64,000 nt of DNA from Chitinibacter sp. GC72 (GCF_009760905.1 NZ_VIRW01000004.1:103665-167664), one strand, 5' to 3'; shown: positions 1 to 8,932, numbered from the stretch's first letter. The notes: generated from the letters alone by a model not told the origin. Made by a program: numbers and translations.

Positions 1-260
1 CCGTACCCGGTATCGGCAAGAAAACCGCCGAGCGTCTGGTGCTTGAATTGCGCGGCAAGCTGGCCACCGGTGGTCTGGTCTCCATGCCCGGTGAGTTGCC
101 ATTGGCCACCACGCCAGACGATCGCAGTGATATTCTGAATGCCTTGCTGGCGCTGGGTTATAACGAGCGCGAAGCCAATCTGGCGATGAAAGCGCTGCCC
201 GCCGATGCGTCAGTCAGCGACGGTATCCGGATGGCGCTCAAATCGCTGGCGAAAGGCTAA
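1..260 (+). CDS. ruvA: Holliday junction branch migration protein RuvA, C-terminal part
   Basis: This is the 3' end of ruvA, cut by the window edge, with the first whole codon at position 3. The visible part starts in the second helix-hairpin-helix ([15 protein letters not shown]), which binds the junction backbone. A flexible linker follows, then the C-terminal domain III ([23 protein letters not shown]), which contacts RuvB. RuvA tetramers hold Holliday junctions while RuvB drives branch migration. ruvB begins 64 bp downstream on the same strand, the usual ruvAB order. The identification is secure from the HhH motif and the neighbour; the N-terminal OB-fold lies outside the window. Confidence 0.95.
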   Translation, partial: VPGIGKKTAERLVLELRGKLATGGLVSMPGELPLATTPDDRSDILNALLALGYNEREANLAMKALPADASVSDGIRMALKSLAKG

Positions 261-324
261 TGGGTATTTGTTCGCAGGGCATATTCAATCTTAATTTCAG
301 AGCCATACCTGCAAGGGTATCAAG

Positions 325-1368
325 ATGATCGAAACTGATTCGCTTTTTTCCGCTCCGCCGCCTGATCGCCTGATCACCGCGCAAAAGCTCTCGAATAATG
401 AAGAGCAGCTTGAACGTGCGCTGCGGCCGAAATTGCTCGACGAATACGTCGGGCAGATGAAGGCGCGCGGCCAGCTGGAAATTTTTATCGAAGCGGCAAA
501 AAAGCGCGGCGAAGCGCTCGACCATGTGCTGCTATTTGGCCCGCCCGGCCTCGGTAAAACGACGCTGGCGCACATCATCGCGCGCGAATTGGGCGTCAAT
601 TTGCGGCAAACCTCGGGCCCGGTGTTGGAGCGCGCTGGCGATCTGGCCGCGTTGCTGACCAATCTGGAGCCGCATGATGTGCTGTTTATCGACGAAATTC
701 ACCGCCTTTCGCCGGTAGTCGAAGAAATTCTGTATCCGGCACTGGAAGATTTTCAGCTCGACATTATGATCGGAGAAGGCCCAGCTGCGCGCTCGGTGAA
801 GCTCGATTTGCCGCCGTTTACTTTGGTCGGCGCGACGACTCGGGCAGGGATGTTGACCAATCCATTGCGCGATCGTTTTGGCATTGTCGCGCGGCTGGAG
901 TTTTATACGCCGGAAGAATTGACGCGCATTGTGAGCCGCTCGGCCGGTTTGCTGAATGTCGAAATGGCCGACGACGGCGCGTTTGAAATCGCGCGCCGCT
1001 CGCGCGGTACGCCGCGAATTGCCAACCGACTGCTACGCCGCGTACGCGATTTTGCCGAGGTAAAACACGATGGCGTGGTGACGCGTGAAGTGGCCGATGC
1101 CGCGCTGCAAATGCTCGACGTCGATCACGCTGGGCTCGATGTGATGGATAGAAAACTATTGCTGGCTATTCTGGAAAAATTCGGCGGTGGCCCGGTGGGG
1201 CTGGATAACGTCGGTGCGGCGATTGGTGAGTCGACCGATACGATTGAGGAAGTCGTCGAGCCCTATTTGATTCAGCAAGGCCTGATGCAGCGCACGCCGC
1301 GCGGACGGATGGCGACTTTGGGGGCTTATGCGCACTTTGGTTTGAGCGCGCCTAAGAGCGAGATTTAA
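325..1368 (+). CDS. ruvB: Holliday junction branch migration ATPase RuvB
   Basis: The 347-residue length is typical of RuvB. Visible motifs are Walker [10 protein letters not shown] (about residues 72-80), Walker [10 protein letters not shown] (about 118-126), the sensor segment [11 protein letters not shown], and the C-terminal winged-helix region with [18 protein letters not shown]. RuvB hexamers pump DNA through the RuvA-bound junction during recombinational repair. The gene follows ruvA directly, so the two are probably co-transcribed. The ATG at 325 gives the family's usual short N-terminal extension before the conserved [11 protein letters not shown] segment. Confidence 0.98.
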   Translation: MIETDSLFSAPPPDRLITAQKLSNNEEQLERALRPKLLDEYVGQMKARGQLEIFIEAAKKRGEALDHVLLFGPPGLGKTTLAHIIARELGVNLRQTSGPVLERAGDLAALLTNLEPHDVLFIDEIHRLSPVVEEILYPALEDFQLDIMIGEGPAARSVKLDLPPFTLVGATTRAGMLTNPLRDRFGIVARLEFYTPEELTRIVSRSAGLLNVEMADDGAFEIARRSRGTPRIANRLLRRVRDFAEVKHDGVVTREVADAALQMLDVDHAGLDVMDRKLLLAILEKFGGGPVGLDNVGAAIGESTDTIEEVVEPYLIQQGLMQRTPRGRMATLGAYAHFGLSAPKSEI

Positions 1369-1375
1369 AAATGCT

Positions 1376-1404
1376 GCGCCCCGAAGGAAGTACCCTTGGG
1401 GTGC
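1376..1404 (+). terminator. Strong hairpin directly after ruvB
   Basis: Eight bases after the ruvB stop, GCGCCCCGAAGG can pair with CCCTTGGGGTGC around the loop AAGTA, giving about 11 of 12 pairs (two GU). There is no T-run, so this may be an RNA-stabilising 3' end rather than an intrinsic terminator. Confidence 0.4.
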
Positions 1405-1595
1405 GCCTCCCGTGATAACGCGTCGGGAGTTACTCAACAATTGAAGAAGCCTCATGTACAAAACGTACTTTCCGCTTCCTGCGTTACTGCCTCGCAGTTC
1501 CGTCTGCACCCGAAGTGTTGTGACAGGGCTCGCTACTTTTAAAACCCACTCTAAAACGGATGAATGCATTGGTAATTTCATACAAAATCAAAGCC

Positions 1596-1621
1596 AAATG
1601 CCCCGACCAGGGCATTTTTTA
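1596..1621 (+). terminator. Intrinsic terminator between ruvB and tolQ
   Basis: The inverted repeat AAATGCCC / GGGCATTT around CGACCA is followed by a run of T. It would end ruvAB transcription before the tol operon. Apart from this and the hairpin at 1376, I see no gene in the 373-bp spacer 1369-1741; the short open frame at 1454-1648 has no recognisable product. Confidence 0.7.
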
Positions 1622-1741
1622 TGCACAATAGCTATCCGAATACCCTAGCCACGCATGGCAAGATGCGGGGCTTTCATACTGGCTGAACTTTTACCGCTTA
1701 AGGTTTACCAACTTTAGGCTTTTATTTTTGGAGTATTTCCC

Positions 1742-2422
1742 GTGGATGTCAGCGCTGGCGTACAAGATATGTCGATTATTAGCTTGGTAATGCAAGCGAG
1801 TTTCGTCGTGCAAATGGTGATGGTGATTTTGATGGCGCTGTCGTTTGTGTCGTGGTGGCATATTTTCAGCAAGCATTTCACGCTAGCGAACGCCAAAAAG
1901 CACACCGAAGAATTTGAAGACCGCTTCTGGGGCGGCTCGGATTTGAACGGCCTGTACGAGCAAGTGAAACGTAGCCGCAGCATCGGGATGGAAAAAATCT
2001 TTGAAGCGGGCTTTGGCGAATTTTTAAAATTGCGCCAAAAAGGCGGAATGGAATTATCCGACGTGATGGAAGGGACTCGCCGTGCGATGCGCGCATCCTG
2101 CCAGCGCGAGCTCGATTTCCTCGATAAACACAATGCGTTTTTAGCGTCGGTTGGCTCGGTCAGCCCCTATATCGGTCTGTTCGGCACGGTGTGGGGCATT
2201 ATGTATGCCTTCAAAGGCCTAGGTAATGTCGGCCAAGCCACGCTGGCAACGGTAGCGCCGCACATTGCTGAAGCGTTGGTCGCGACGGCGATTGGCCTGT
2301 TTGCCGCGATTCCGGCTGTCGTGGCCTACAACCGCTTTGCTTATGATGTTGATCGCCTCGCGAACCGCTTTGATACTTTTATCGAAGAATTCTCGAATGT
2401 TTTGCAGCGCCAAATTCGCTAA
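1742..2422 (+). CDS. tolQ: Tol-Pal system proton channel protein TolQ
   Basis: This 226-residue inner-membrane protein of the ExbB/TolQ/MotA family has three expected membrane segments, at about residues 12-35, 135-157 and 170-195. The conserved signatures SVSPYIGLFGTVWGIM and EALVATAIGLFAAIPAVVAYN are present. With TolR it forms the proton channel that energises TolA. The GTG at 1742 is chosen because GGAG lies 8 bases upstream (1730-1733); an internal ATG at 1770 lacks such a site. The usual upstream ybgC is missing. It is the first gene of tolQRAB-pal-cpoB. Confidence 0.96.
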   Translation: MDVSAGVQDMSIISLVMQASFVVQMVMVILMALSFVSWWHIFSKHFTLANAKKHTEEFEDRFWGGSDLNGLYEQVKRSRSIGMEKIFEAGFGEFLKLRQKGGMELSDVMEGTRRAMRASCQRELDFLDKHNAFLASVGSVSPYIGLFGTVWGIMYAFKGLGNVGQATLATVAPHIAEALVATAIGLFAAIPAVVAYNRFAYDVDRLANRFDTFIEEFSNVLQRQIR

Positions 2423-2431
2423 GGTTGCCTC

Positions 2432-2848
2432 ATGAATAATCGTCGCCCCCGTCGTGCGAAAAGCGAAATTAACGTCGTTCCCTATGTCGACGTGATGCTG
2501 GTGCTGCTGGTGATCTTTATGGTCGCAGCGCCGATGATGCAGCCTTCGGTGATTAATCTGCCTAGCGTCGGTAAATCGAATATCGAAGTCGCCGCCAAGC
2601 CGATCACCGTTGAAATTTCAGCCGAAGGCGCACTCGGCCTGATTGATGCGCAAGGTAGCAAGGCCGAGCCGCAGGCCGATGTCGCAACCTTGGTCGCTGC
2701 AATCAAGGCCAAAATGGGTACTGAAACCGAGCGCCCAGTGATTATTTCCGCCGATAAAAACGTCAAATACGAAATCGTCGTGCAAACGATGGATAGCTTG
2801 CAAAAAGCCGAAATCGCCCGCGTCGGCCTGATGGTGCAGCCTAAATAA
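2432..2848 (+). CDS. tolR: Tol-Pal system protein TolR (ExbD family)
   Basis: The 138-residue protein has a cytoplasmic RRPRRAKSEINVVPYVDVMLVLLVIFMV start. It holds the single transmembrane helix with the conserved Asp (PYVDVML) that takes part in proton flow with TolQ. The rest is a periplasmic ExbD-like domain. It starts 9 bp after tolQ, and its TAA stop shares one base with the tolA ATG (TAATG). This tight spacing points to translational coupling within the operon. Confidence 0.96.
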   Translation: MNNRRPRRAKSEINVVPYVDVMLVLLVIFMVAAPMMQPSVINLPSVGKSNIEVAAKPITVEISAEGALGLIDAQGSKAEPQADVATLVAAIKAKMGTETERPVIISADKNVKYEIVVQTMDSLQKAEIARVGLMVQPK

Positions 2849-3711
2849 TGAATCGGATGCACAACCCCGCTCATGAGGAAAAACGCGGCCTGTCATTTGT
2901 GCTGGCCGTGTTGATGCACGTGATTCTGGCTGCGGCTTTGTTATTGTCAGTGCAGTGGAAAACGCAAAAGCCCAAGCCGGTGGTGGTCGAGCTTTGGGGC
3001 GGGCAGCTGCCTGCTGCGCCCGAGCCAGCCCAGCCCGAACCGGTGAAAGTCAAGCCAGTCAAACAGCCGCCGCCCGAGCCTGAAGAATTGCCGAAAAAAG
3101 TCGACATTCAAACCGCGAAGGTAAAAACCACGCCAAAACCAACGGCCAAACCGACGGCAACGCCCAAAGTAACGCCTGTACCAACGGCAACGCCGAAAGC
3201 GACCGCAGCACCAAAGGCGACGAATGCGCCTGCGGCCAAGCCGACTGCTGCGCCAAAAGCTAAAGCCACGGCGGCACCGAAGAAGAGCGAAATGCAGGAT
3301 TTGCTGTCCCTGGACAACACTATCTCCAGCAATACCAAGCCAGTGGCAGGCGGCAAGCCCGGCGGCACAGGGACTAATCCGAATGCAGTGGGCAATAGCG
3401 GGGCGGGCAAGGGCTCTGGTGCCAATGCAGCCGGTCTGGAAAGCTATAAAGGTCGTCTGATCCAGCAAATCAAATCGCGTACGGTGTATAGCAAAGGCGG
3501 CAGCCCGACAGCAGAATTCCGCGTGATCGTTCTGCCCGATGGCTCCATTCTGGAAGACCAGTTGCAACAAATCAGTGCCACAGGTGATCCGGCGTATGCC
3601 GAGGCGACCAAGCGGGCCATCTTAAGCATGGGGCGTTTCCCGCCACTGCCCGATGGCCAGACTTTCAGTGGCTCATTGCGTACGTGGAATATCAAATTCC
3701 GTCTTGATTAG
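2848..3711 (+). CDS. tolA: Cell envelope integrity protein TolA (TonB-like)
   Basis: The 287-residue protein has an N-terminal membrane anchor (about residues 14-32, LSFVLAVLMHVILAAALLLSV). A low-complexity middle of about 110 residues is built of Thr-Pro-Lys and Ala-Pro-Lys units, and a C-terminal TolA/TonB-like domain of about 95 residues begins near YKGRLIQQIKSRTVY. TolA spans the periplasm and links the TolQR motor to TolB/Pal. The middle region is odd: it is proline-rich and probably extended, rather than the long Ala/Lys/Glu helix of enterobacterial TolA. Position between tolR and tolB fixes the identity. Confidence 0.93.
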   Translation: MNRMHNPAHEEKRGLSFVLAVLMHVILAAALLLSVQWKTQKPKPVVVELWGGQLPAAPEPAQPEPVKVKPVKQPPPEPEELPKKVDIQTAKVKTTPKPTAKPTATPKVTPVPTATPKATAAPKATNAPAAKPTAAPKAKATAAPKKSEMQDLLSLDNTISSNTKPVAGGKPGGTGTNPNAVGNSGAGKGSGANAAGLESYKGRLIQQIKSRTVYSKGGSPTAEFRVIVLPDGSILEDQLQQISATGDPAYAEATKRAILSMGRFPPLPDGQTFSGSLRTWNIKFRLD

Positions 3712-3721
3712 GAATCTATCA

Positions 3722-4999
3722 ATGAAGATGCTCAAACAGTTTTTACGTGGTTTGGTCGCAGCAACGCTGTTGGCTGCAGGCGCTGCGCACGCCGATATGA
3801 CGATTGAAGTGGTTGGCGTCGGCAGCCAGCAGTATCCCATCGCCATCGTACCGTTCAAAAATGAAATCGGTCTGGCACAGGCGATTACGCCAGTGGTTGG
3901 CACCGATTTGGGCAATAGCGGCTTGTTCAAGGTGATTCCCGCTGGTGATGTAGCGCCACAACCGTTTTCGTCCAGCGAAATCAATTTTCCGGCGCTGCAG
4001 GCCAAAGGCGCGCAAACCGCGCTGGTGGGGCAGGTGATTCCTGATGGCAATCAGGTGACGGTGCGCTTCTGGCTGGTTGATCTGGCCACCAAGCAGGAAT
4101 TGATCGCCTTTGAAAAACGCGGCAACGCCAGTCAGACTCGCCGTTTGGCACATCAAATCGCCGATATGATTTACGCCAAGCTCACTGGCAAAACGGGTGC
4201 ATTTGCTTCGCGCATTGCCTATGTGTTGAAAACACCGGGTCGTTATCAATTGCAGGTGGCTGATTCGGATGGCTACGGCGCGCAGACTGTTTTGGCTTCG
4301 CGTAAGCCGATTATGTCGCCGCGTTGGTCACCCGATGGCGGCAAGCTGGCGTATGTGTCGTTTGAAAAAGAAAAACCGATTGTCTACGTGCACGAGCTGG
4401 CCACTGGCAAACGCATTGAAGCTGCCAATTTCAAAGGCAGCAATTCATCGCCGGCCTGGTCGCCCGACGGCAAAAAACTGGCCGTGGTCTTGAGCAAGGA
4501 CTTGGGCAGTCAGATTTATGTGATCAATGCCGACGGCAGCAACCCGCGCCGCATTACGCAAAGCGGTGAAATCAATACGGAACCTTCCTTCCTTGCCGAT
4601 GGTCGCAGCATTGTTTTCACGTCGGATCGTGGTGGCAGCCCGCAAATCTATCGCCAGTCCATCGAGGGCGGCGAAGCGGTGCGGATGACCAATTCGGGCG
4701 CCTATAACGCCAGCGCGAAAGTCTCGCCCGATGGCCGTTCGATGACATATGTCACCCGTAGCAATGGCTACCGTGTGGCCATCATGGATCTGGCCAGCCG
4801 CCAGAGCATGGTGCTCACCGATACCAATGCCGACGATTCGCCGTCTTTTGCGCCCAATAGCCAGATGATTCTGTATGAAACCGATGTGGGTCGCCGTGGC
4901 ACGCTGGCCATTGTCTCTGCCGATGGCCGCATTAAGCAGCGGCTGAAAGCGCAGGGTGGCGAAGTACGTCAGCCTGCCTGGGGTCCGATGTTGCGCTAG
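3722..4999 (+). CDS. tolB: Tol-Pal system beta-propeller protein TolB
   Basis: This 425-residue periplasmic protein has a Sec signal peptide ending in AAGAAHA (cleavage before DMTIEVVG). An N-terminal domain is followed by a six-bladed propeller with repeated SPDG-type turns (SPRWSPDGGKLAYV, SPAWSPDGKKLAVV, VSPDGRSMTYV). TolB binds Pal and the TolA C-terminus. The ATG at 3722 is preferred to the longer open frame from 3653, which would overlap tolA and bury the signal peptide. The TAG stop lies at the edge of a palindromic repeat (4996-5046). Confidence 0.96.
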   Translation: MKMLKQFLRGLVAATLLAAGAAHADMTIEVVGVGSQQYPIAIVPFKNEIGLAQAITPVVGTDLGNSGLFKVIPAGDVAPQPFSSSEINFPALQAKGAQTALVGQVIPDGNQVTVRFWLVDLATKQELIAFEKRGNASQTRRLAHQIADMIYAKLTGKTGAFASRIAYVLKTPGRYQLQVADSDGYGAQTVLASRKPIMSPRWSPDGGKLAYVSFEKEKPIVYVHELATGKRIEAANFKGSNSSPAWSPDGKKLAVVLSKDLGSQIYVINADGSNPRRITQSGEINTEPSFLADGRSIVFTSDRGGSPQIYRQSIEGGEAVRMTNSGAYNASAKVSPDGRSMTYVTRSNGYRVAIMDLASRQSMVLTDTNADDSPSFAPNSQMILYETDVGRRGTLAIVSADGRIKQRLKAQGGEVRQPAWGPMLR

Positions 5000-5046
5000 G
5001 GGCTGTTGACGTTTGGTTTACCGTCGCAAACCCAATGTCAACAAAG
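4996..5046. repeat. TAGGGGCTGTTGA-type palindromic repeat, copy 1
   Basis: The element starts with CTAGGGGCTGTTGACG, which includes the tolB stop codon, and ends with the partly complementary AATGTCAACAAAG. A second copy lies at 59684-59742 and a decayed half at 12551-12570. It occupies the tolB-pal spacer. Confidence 0.6.
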
Positions 5047-5087
5047 CCAAGTAGAAATACATTTTGTTTAATCAACGGAGTAAACCG

Positions 5088-5630
5088 ATGAAAAAGATTG
5101 CACTCAGTGTTTTAATGACCGCCCTGCTCGCTGCATGTGCCAGCACGCCAGCGCCAGTTACTGATCCAAACGCCAACCAGACGACGGGCAACACCAGCAA
5201 TACCGGCTCCGAGATCACCACGGTGGATGCCACTGGCACTACGGGCGTAAAACTGGATCCGCGCCTGAGCGACCCAAGCAATATCCTGTCGCAACGCCGG
5301 GTGTATTTCGATTACGACTCATTCACCGTCAAGAGCGAATACGACGCCATGGTGCAAGCCCACGCCAAATTCCTGGTTGAGCGTCGCGATTACAAAATCA
5401 TCCTGCAAGGCAATACCGATAATCGCGGTACGGCAGAATACAATCTGGCGCTGGGCCAGAAACGTGCCGACGCCGTGGCTAAATTGCTGCTCGCTTTGGG
5501 CGTGAACGAAAACCAGATCGAGGCAGTGAGCTTTGGTGAAGAGCGTCCGCTGGAAAACGGCGATACCGATGAAGCGTGGGAGCGTAATCGCCGCGCCGAT
5601 ATTGTGTATAACGGCGAACAAACTAAATAA
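5088..5630 (+). CDS. pal: Peptidoglycan-associated lipoprotein Pal
   Basis: The protein has 180 residues with the lipobox LLAAC, so Cys is the lipidated N-terminus after cleavage. A Thr/Asn-rich linker is followed by an OmpA-like peptidoglycan-binding domain containing VYFDYDSF, LQGNTDNRGTAEYNLALGQKRADAV and the terminal RRADIVYNG. Pal anchors the outer membrane to the cell wall and is the outer-membrane partner of TolB. The ATG at 5088 is taken because it begins the signal peptide MKKIALSVLM and has ACGGAG upstream; the frame opens 24 bp earlier without a signal-like start. Confidence 0.96.
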   Translation: MKKIALSVLMTALLAACASTPAPVTDPNANQTTGNTSNTGSEITTVDATGTTGVKLDPRLSDPSNILSQRRVYFDYDSFTVKSEYDAMVQAHAKFLVERRDYKIILQGNTDNRGTAEYNLALGQKRADAVAKLLLALGVNENQIEAVSFGEERPLENGDTDEAWERNRRADIVYNGEQTK

Positions 5631-5701
5631 GTTGCTTGCCTAGTTTTGGCGTTCTGCCTACGCTCTTTCCTGCATGGGAAGTGCGTAGTGCGCCATCCCC
5701 C

Positions 5702-5724
5702 AAACCCCGCCATTGCGGGGTTTG
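5702..5724 (+). terminator. Hairpin between pal and cpoB
   Basis: AAACCCCGC pairs with GCGGGGTTT around CATT, followed by a weak T-rich stretch (TGTATTTC). It could reduce read-through from pal into cpoB. Confidence 0.6.
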
Positions 5725-5742
5725 TATTTCAATACCATTGAG

Positions 5743-6495
5743 ATGTTGATGATGAAACCAATGAAAATTGCACTAATGGCTTTTGTTTTTGCCGGGATGG
5801 CAACGCATGTGCAGGCGGGCTTGTTTGATGACGATGTCGCCCGCAAACAAGTGGCTGATCTGGCTGCCAGCGTGCAAACGCTGCAACAGCAAAACACCCA
5901 GCGTCTGGAGCAACTGGAAGCGAGCAAATCGCGCATCCTTGATCTGGTGCGCCAGCTGGACGCGCAAAAAGAAGAAATCGCCAAATTGCGCGGCGCCAAT
6001 GAAGTGCTGCAATTTAATCTGGATGAAGCCGTTAAACGCCAGAAAGACCTATACATCGATCTGGATGCGCGGCTGCGCAATATTGAACAAGCCAAAGCCG
6101 AGGCCAAACAGGAAGCCAAGCTGAGCGAGCAGGAAAGCTTTGACGCCGCCGTGGCACTGGTGCAAAGCAAGAAATTCAAGGAAGCCAGCGCAGCCTGGAG
6201 CCGTTTTGTCGCCGATTACCCCAGCACTGAAAAAATGGCGGCAGCCCAATACTGGATGGGCATGAACTACGCCTTTAGCAAAGACTACAAATCGGCCAAT
6301 ATCGCCTTTAAAAACGTCGTTGAAAATGCCCCCGATGACGAAAAAGCCCCCGACGCACTGCTTGGCCTCGCATCCGTCGCCGCGACCACGGGTGATAAAA
6401 AATCTTCGCGCAATTACCTGATCAATATTCTGGAACGCTACCCGCAATCGGAAGCCGCTGCCAAAGCCAAAAAAGCGCTGGCTGCACCTAATTAA
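5743..6495 (+). CDS. cpoB: Cell division coordinator CpoB (YbgF)
   Basis: The product is about 250 residues and periplasmic. A signal peptide ends at THVQA before GLFDDD. A coiled coil follows (about residues 35-125, heptad-like QQQNTQRLEQLEASKSRILDL), then C-terminal TPR repeats (SFDAAVALVQSKKFKEASAAW, AAQYWMGMNYAFSKDYKSA). CpoB links Tol-Pal constriction to peptidoglycan synthesis at division. Starts at 5743 and 5752 (MKPMKIALMAF) are both possible; neither has a clear Shine-Dalgarno site. It closes the tol operon behind a hairpin, so its expression may be partly separate. Confidence 0.9.
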   Translation: MLMMKPMKIALMAFVFAGMATHVQAGLFDDDVARKQVADLAASVQTLQQQNTQRLEQLEASKSRILDLVRQLDAQKEEIAKLRGANEVLQFNLDEAVKRQKDLYIDLDARLRNIEQAKAEAKQEAKLSEQESFDAAVALVQSKKFKEASAAWSRFVADYPSTEKMAAAQYWMGMNYAFSKDYKSANIAFKNVVENAPDDEKAPDALLGLASVAATTGDKKSSRNYLINILERYPQSEAAAKAKKALAAPN

Positions 6496-6551
6496 TCGAT
6501 ACGCACACTATTGCAATAGTCGTTTCATGGGTGTGTTGCTGTAGCCTTTTC

Positions 6552-6578
6552 TAGTATTGGCTTGCAGAGCAATACCCC
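6552..6578 (-). repeat. GGGTATTGC-type intergenic repeat, short copy
   Basis: On the minus strand this reads GGGGTATTGCTCTGCAAGCC followed by AATACT. It matches the left part of the copy at 7437-7486. It lies in the 211-bp spacer before the DUF4253 gene. Confidence 0.5.
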
Positions 6579-6706
6579 TTGTTCTTCGGTGGGTCGCAAT
6601 AGTCTGGCCAGAATTTGAGTGTCGCATACCGGCCATAGCGCGCAGCAGCTGGCGCTGTTCATGCTTCAAACACGTTTTCATTGCTGTTCACCTTTTGGAG
6701 TTGAAG

Positions 6707-7417
6707 ATGCTAGTTGATTTCAAAATGATCGTTGTTCCAGGCCAGCAGGCTTTGGCCAAGCTGGTCGAGCTCCAGCAAGACACAGGTGTCATGCCTATTA
6801 TTCTGGGCAATGTGGATGAGACCGATGCCTTGTTTGAAAATATTGAAACGTCCGAAGAGTCTCTGGACGAGCTGCTGGCGCGTGCCGAGCTTGAAGATGC
6901 GCAGCGCTGGTTGGCAGCCCGTGCCGAGGAAGCGAAGGCATTTGCGCTCGAGTTTGGTGCCGATGACACCGACGAGGACGACGAAGCAGATTGGGGCGAG
7001 GGCGACTTCGAAGGCATGCCGGAAGATGGCTCGGATGCTCGCTTGAGCGCCCATTGCAATATCATGACCGGAAAGCCGTATGAGCAAGTGGCGCTGGCGC
7101 TGGTTCCTGCCGGGCTGGCCTGGCAAGTACCTTGCCATCTGCGCATCGGTGGTTGGAATGAATGCCCGGATGCGCCGGTTCATGCGGCCCTGTTTCGCTA
7201 CTGGGGTGAGTGTTATGGTGCCGTGCCTGTCTGCTACACCGGCGATGTGATTGAAATGTCGGTCAGCCGCCCGCCACAGACGCTGGAAGACGCCCTGATG
7301 CTGGCGCAGGAACAATATTTATATTGCCCCGATATTGTTGATCAGGGCACCGAGACGGTAGAGGCGCTGGCGCGCAGCCTGTTGCGCTCACCGGTGTGGT
7401 ATTTCTGGTGGGATTAA
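6707..7417 (+). CDS. DUF4253 domain protein
   Basis: The product has 236 residues. The ATG at 6707 has TTTTGGAG 7 bases upstream, so it is preferred to the longer open frame from 6557. The N-terminal half is acidic (run DDTDEDDEADWGEGDFEG at about residues 85-102). The C-terminal half carries the DUF4253 pattern: WQVPCHLRIGGWNECP, HAALFRYWGECYGA, TGDVIEMSVSRPP, YLYCPDIVDQGT and a terminal SPVWYFWWD. No signal peptide is visible, so it is probably cytoplasmic. The family has no established function. The gene stands alone, flanked on both sides by copies of the dispersed repeat. Confidence 0.85.
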   Translation: MLVDFKMIVVPGQQALAKLVELQQDTGVMPIILGNVDETDALFENIETSEESLDELLARAELEDAQRWLAARAEEAKAFALEFGADDTDEDDEADWGEGDFEGMPEDGSDARLSAHCNIMTGKPYEQVALALVPAGLAWQVPCHLRIGGWNECPDAPVHAALFRYWGECYGAVPVCYTGDVIEMSVSRPPQTLEDALMLAQEQYLYCPDIVDQGTETVEALARSLLRSPVWYFWWD

Positions 7418-7436
7418 TAATGAATTGCTAACGTCT

Positions 7437-7486
7437 GGGTATTGCTCTGCAAGTCAAAGCTGGATTGCTTGGTGGGGCAATACCTA
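7437..7486 (+). repeat. GGGTATTGC...GGCAATACC dispersed repeat
   Basis: This 50-bp unit begins GGGTATTGCTCTGCAAGTC and ends GGGGCAATACC, so its ends are inverted repeats. It lies in the 235-bp spacer between the DUF4253 gene and the convergent MFS gene. Confidence 0.65.
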
Positions 7487-7652
7487 GATGTAAGCTGTTC
7501 TTCGATGCCCTATGGCTTTCTGGAGGAGGGCTGAATCAGGCCTGATCGACTTCCACTTCCAGGCATCGCTAAACCGTGTTTTAGTCTTGGATTCACTGAT
7601 TTATCCTGTGCTGGCAGGGCGTTACCTGTCCTGCAATTGCTTGCCCTTCTTC

Positions 7653-8867
7653 CTAGCTCCCCAGCTTGATTGCCCCGAAGCGATACGCAACAAACGCGCC
7701 AATCCCGCAAAACGCCAGCGTGCTCGCCAGCGGCAGGCTGCTGCCGTCGTGCCAGATTCCCATCAGCACCCCTGCCACTGTGGCAATGCCAAATTGCATG
7801 GTGCCCATCAGCGCCGAGGCTAAGCCGGCTTGCGCGCCATGATGCGCCAGCGCGCCTGCGGTTGAGTTGGGGGCAGCAAAGCCCAGCGCCATCAGATACA
7901 GATAAATGCAGCCCACCAGCAGCCAGAACGGTGGCTGGGTCAGCAGGCTGGTGAGCAGCAAGACCCCGCTGGCCAGCGCCAGCATGATCGTTGAGCGCTG
8001 CAGTATTTGATCAATCGAATGGTTTTTCAGCGCTCGCGCATTAAACTGGCTGGCGATGATGTAGCACGCGGCAATGCTGCCAAAAGTTAGGCTGTATTGC
8101 GTCGGGCTTAGGCCATACACCTTCATCATCACAATCGGCGAGCCGGTGATATAAGCAAATAGCCCGGCCACGGCCAAGCCGCCGGTGAGCGCATAGCCTA
8201 TAAAGTGCCGGTCGCGCAGCAGCTCGTGATAGGCCCGCAGCGTGGCGCCCAACTCAAAGCGCTGCTCACGCTTGGCCAGACGTGATTCGGGCAAGAGATA
8301 ATGCATCGCGATCAGGCTCAGCAGGGCAAACAGCGCCAGCAAGGCAAAAATCGCCCGCCAGCTGCTCACGCCCACTACCCAACTGCCAAGAAGTGGTGCC
8401 AGAATCGGCGCAACGCCCATCACCAGAACCAATGATGAATACACCTGCGCCGCCATGCGCGGCTCGCAACGGTCACGCACCACCGCACGGGCAATCACCA
8501 TGCCAGCGCAGCCGCCCAGCGCCTGGATAAAACGCAGTGCAATCAAGGCCTCGATACTGGTGGCCAGTGCGCAGCCGATGGACGCGAGCAAATACACGCC
8601 CAGCCCGATCAGCAGCGGTGGTTTGCGGCCAAAGTGATCCGAGAGCGGGCCGTATAAGATCTGCCCCAGCGCCAAGCCGATAAAGTAGCTCGCTAGGGTG
8701 AGCTGCACCGTGCCATCGTCGGCGTGCAGGCCGCTGGCAATTGCGGGCAGGCCCGGTAAATACATATCTATGGATAAAGGCCCCAGCGCAGTTAGCGCGG
8801 CGAGCAGCAAAATCCAGCCTGCAAAACGGTTTGGCGGCGTGGCGGGCGAAGTGGTGGTGTTTGTCAT
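7653..8867 (-). CDS. Bcr/CflA-type multidrug efflux MFS transporter
   Basis: This 404-residue inner-membrane protein has twelve predicted hydrophobic segments. It carries the DHA1/Bcr signatures STDMYLPGLP-like LSIDMYLPGLPAI (TM1) and the loop LYGPLSDHFGRKPPLL between TM2 and TM3. RFIQALGGCAGMVIARAVVRD in TM4 matches the drug/proton antiporter motif C region. It probably exports small amphipathic compounds in exchange for protons. The ATG at 8867 is chosen; an in-frame TTG at 8882 is possible, and neither has a strong ribosome site. The start codon directly abuts a dispersed repeat (8868-8916), so its leader RNA would contain that repeat. Confidence 0.9.
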   Translation of the reverse strand: MTNTTTSPATPPNRFAGWILLLAALTALGPLSIDMYLPGLPAIASGLHADDGTVQLTLASYFIGLALGQILYGPLSDHFGRKPPLLIGLGVYLLASIGCALATSIEALIALRFIQALGGCAGMVIARAVVRDRCEPRMAAQVYSSLVLVMGVAPILAPLLGSWVVGVSSWRAIFALLALFALLSLIAMHYLLPESRLAKREQRFELGATLRAYHELLRDRHFIGYALTGGLAVAGLFAYITGSPIVMMKVYGLSPTQYSLTFGSIAACYIIASQFNARALKNHSIDQILQRSTIMLALASGVLLLTSLLTQPPFWLLVGCIYLYLMALGFAAPNSTAGALAHHGAQAGLASALMGTMQFGIATVAGVLMGIWHDGSSLPLASTLAFCGIGAFVAYRFGAIKLGS

Positions 8868-8916
8868 GGGTATAGGTGGCAACGCCTTTTTCTGTATGCT
8901 TTAGGAAGATATACCC
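8868..8916 (-). repeat. GGGTATATC...CTATACCC dispersed repeat touching the MFS start codon
   Basis: On the minus strand the unit begins GGGTATATCTTCCTAAAGC and ends GCCACCTATACCC, immediately followed by the MFS ATG. Its first 20 bases closely match the copy at 50018. Confidence 0.6.
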
Positions 8917-8932
8917 ATATAGATCAAGGAGA

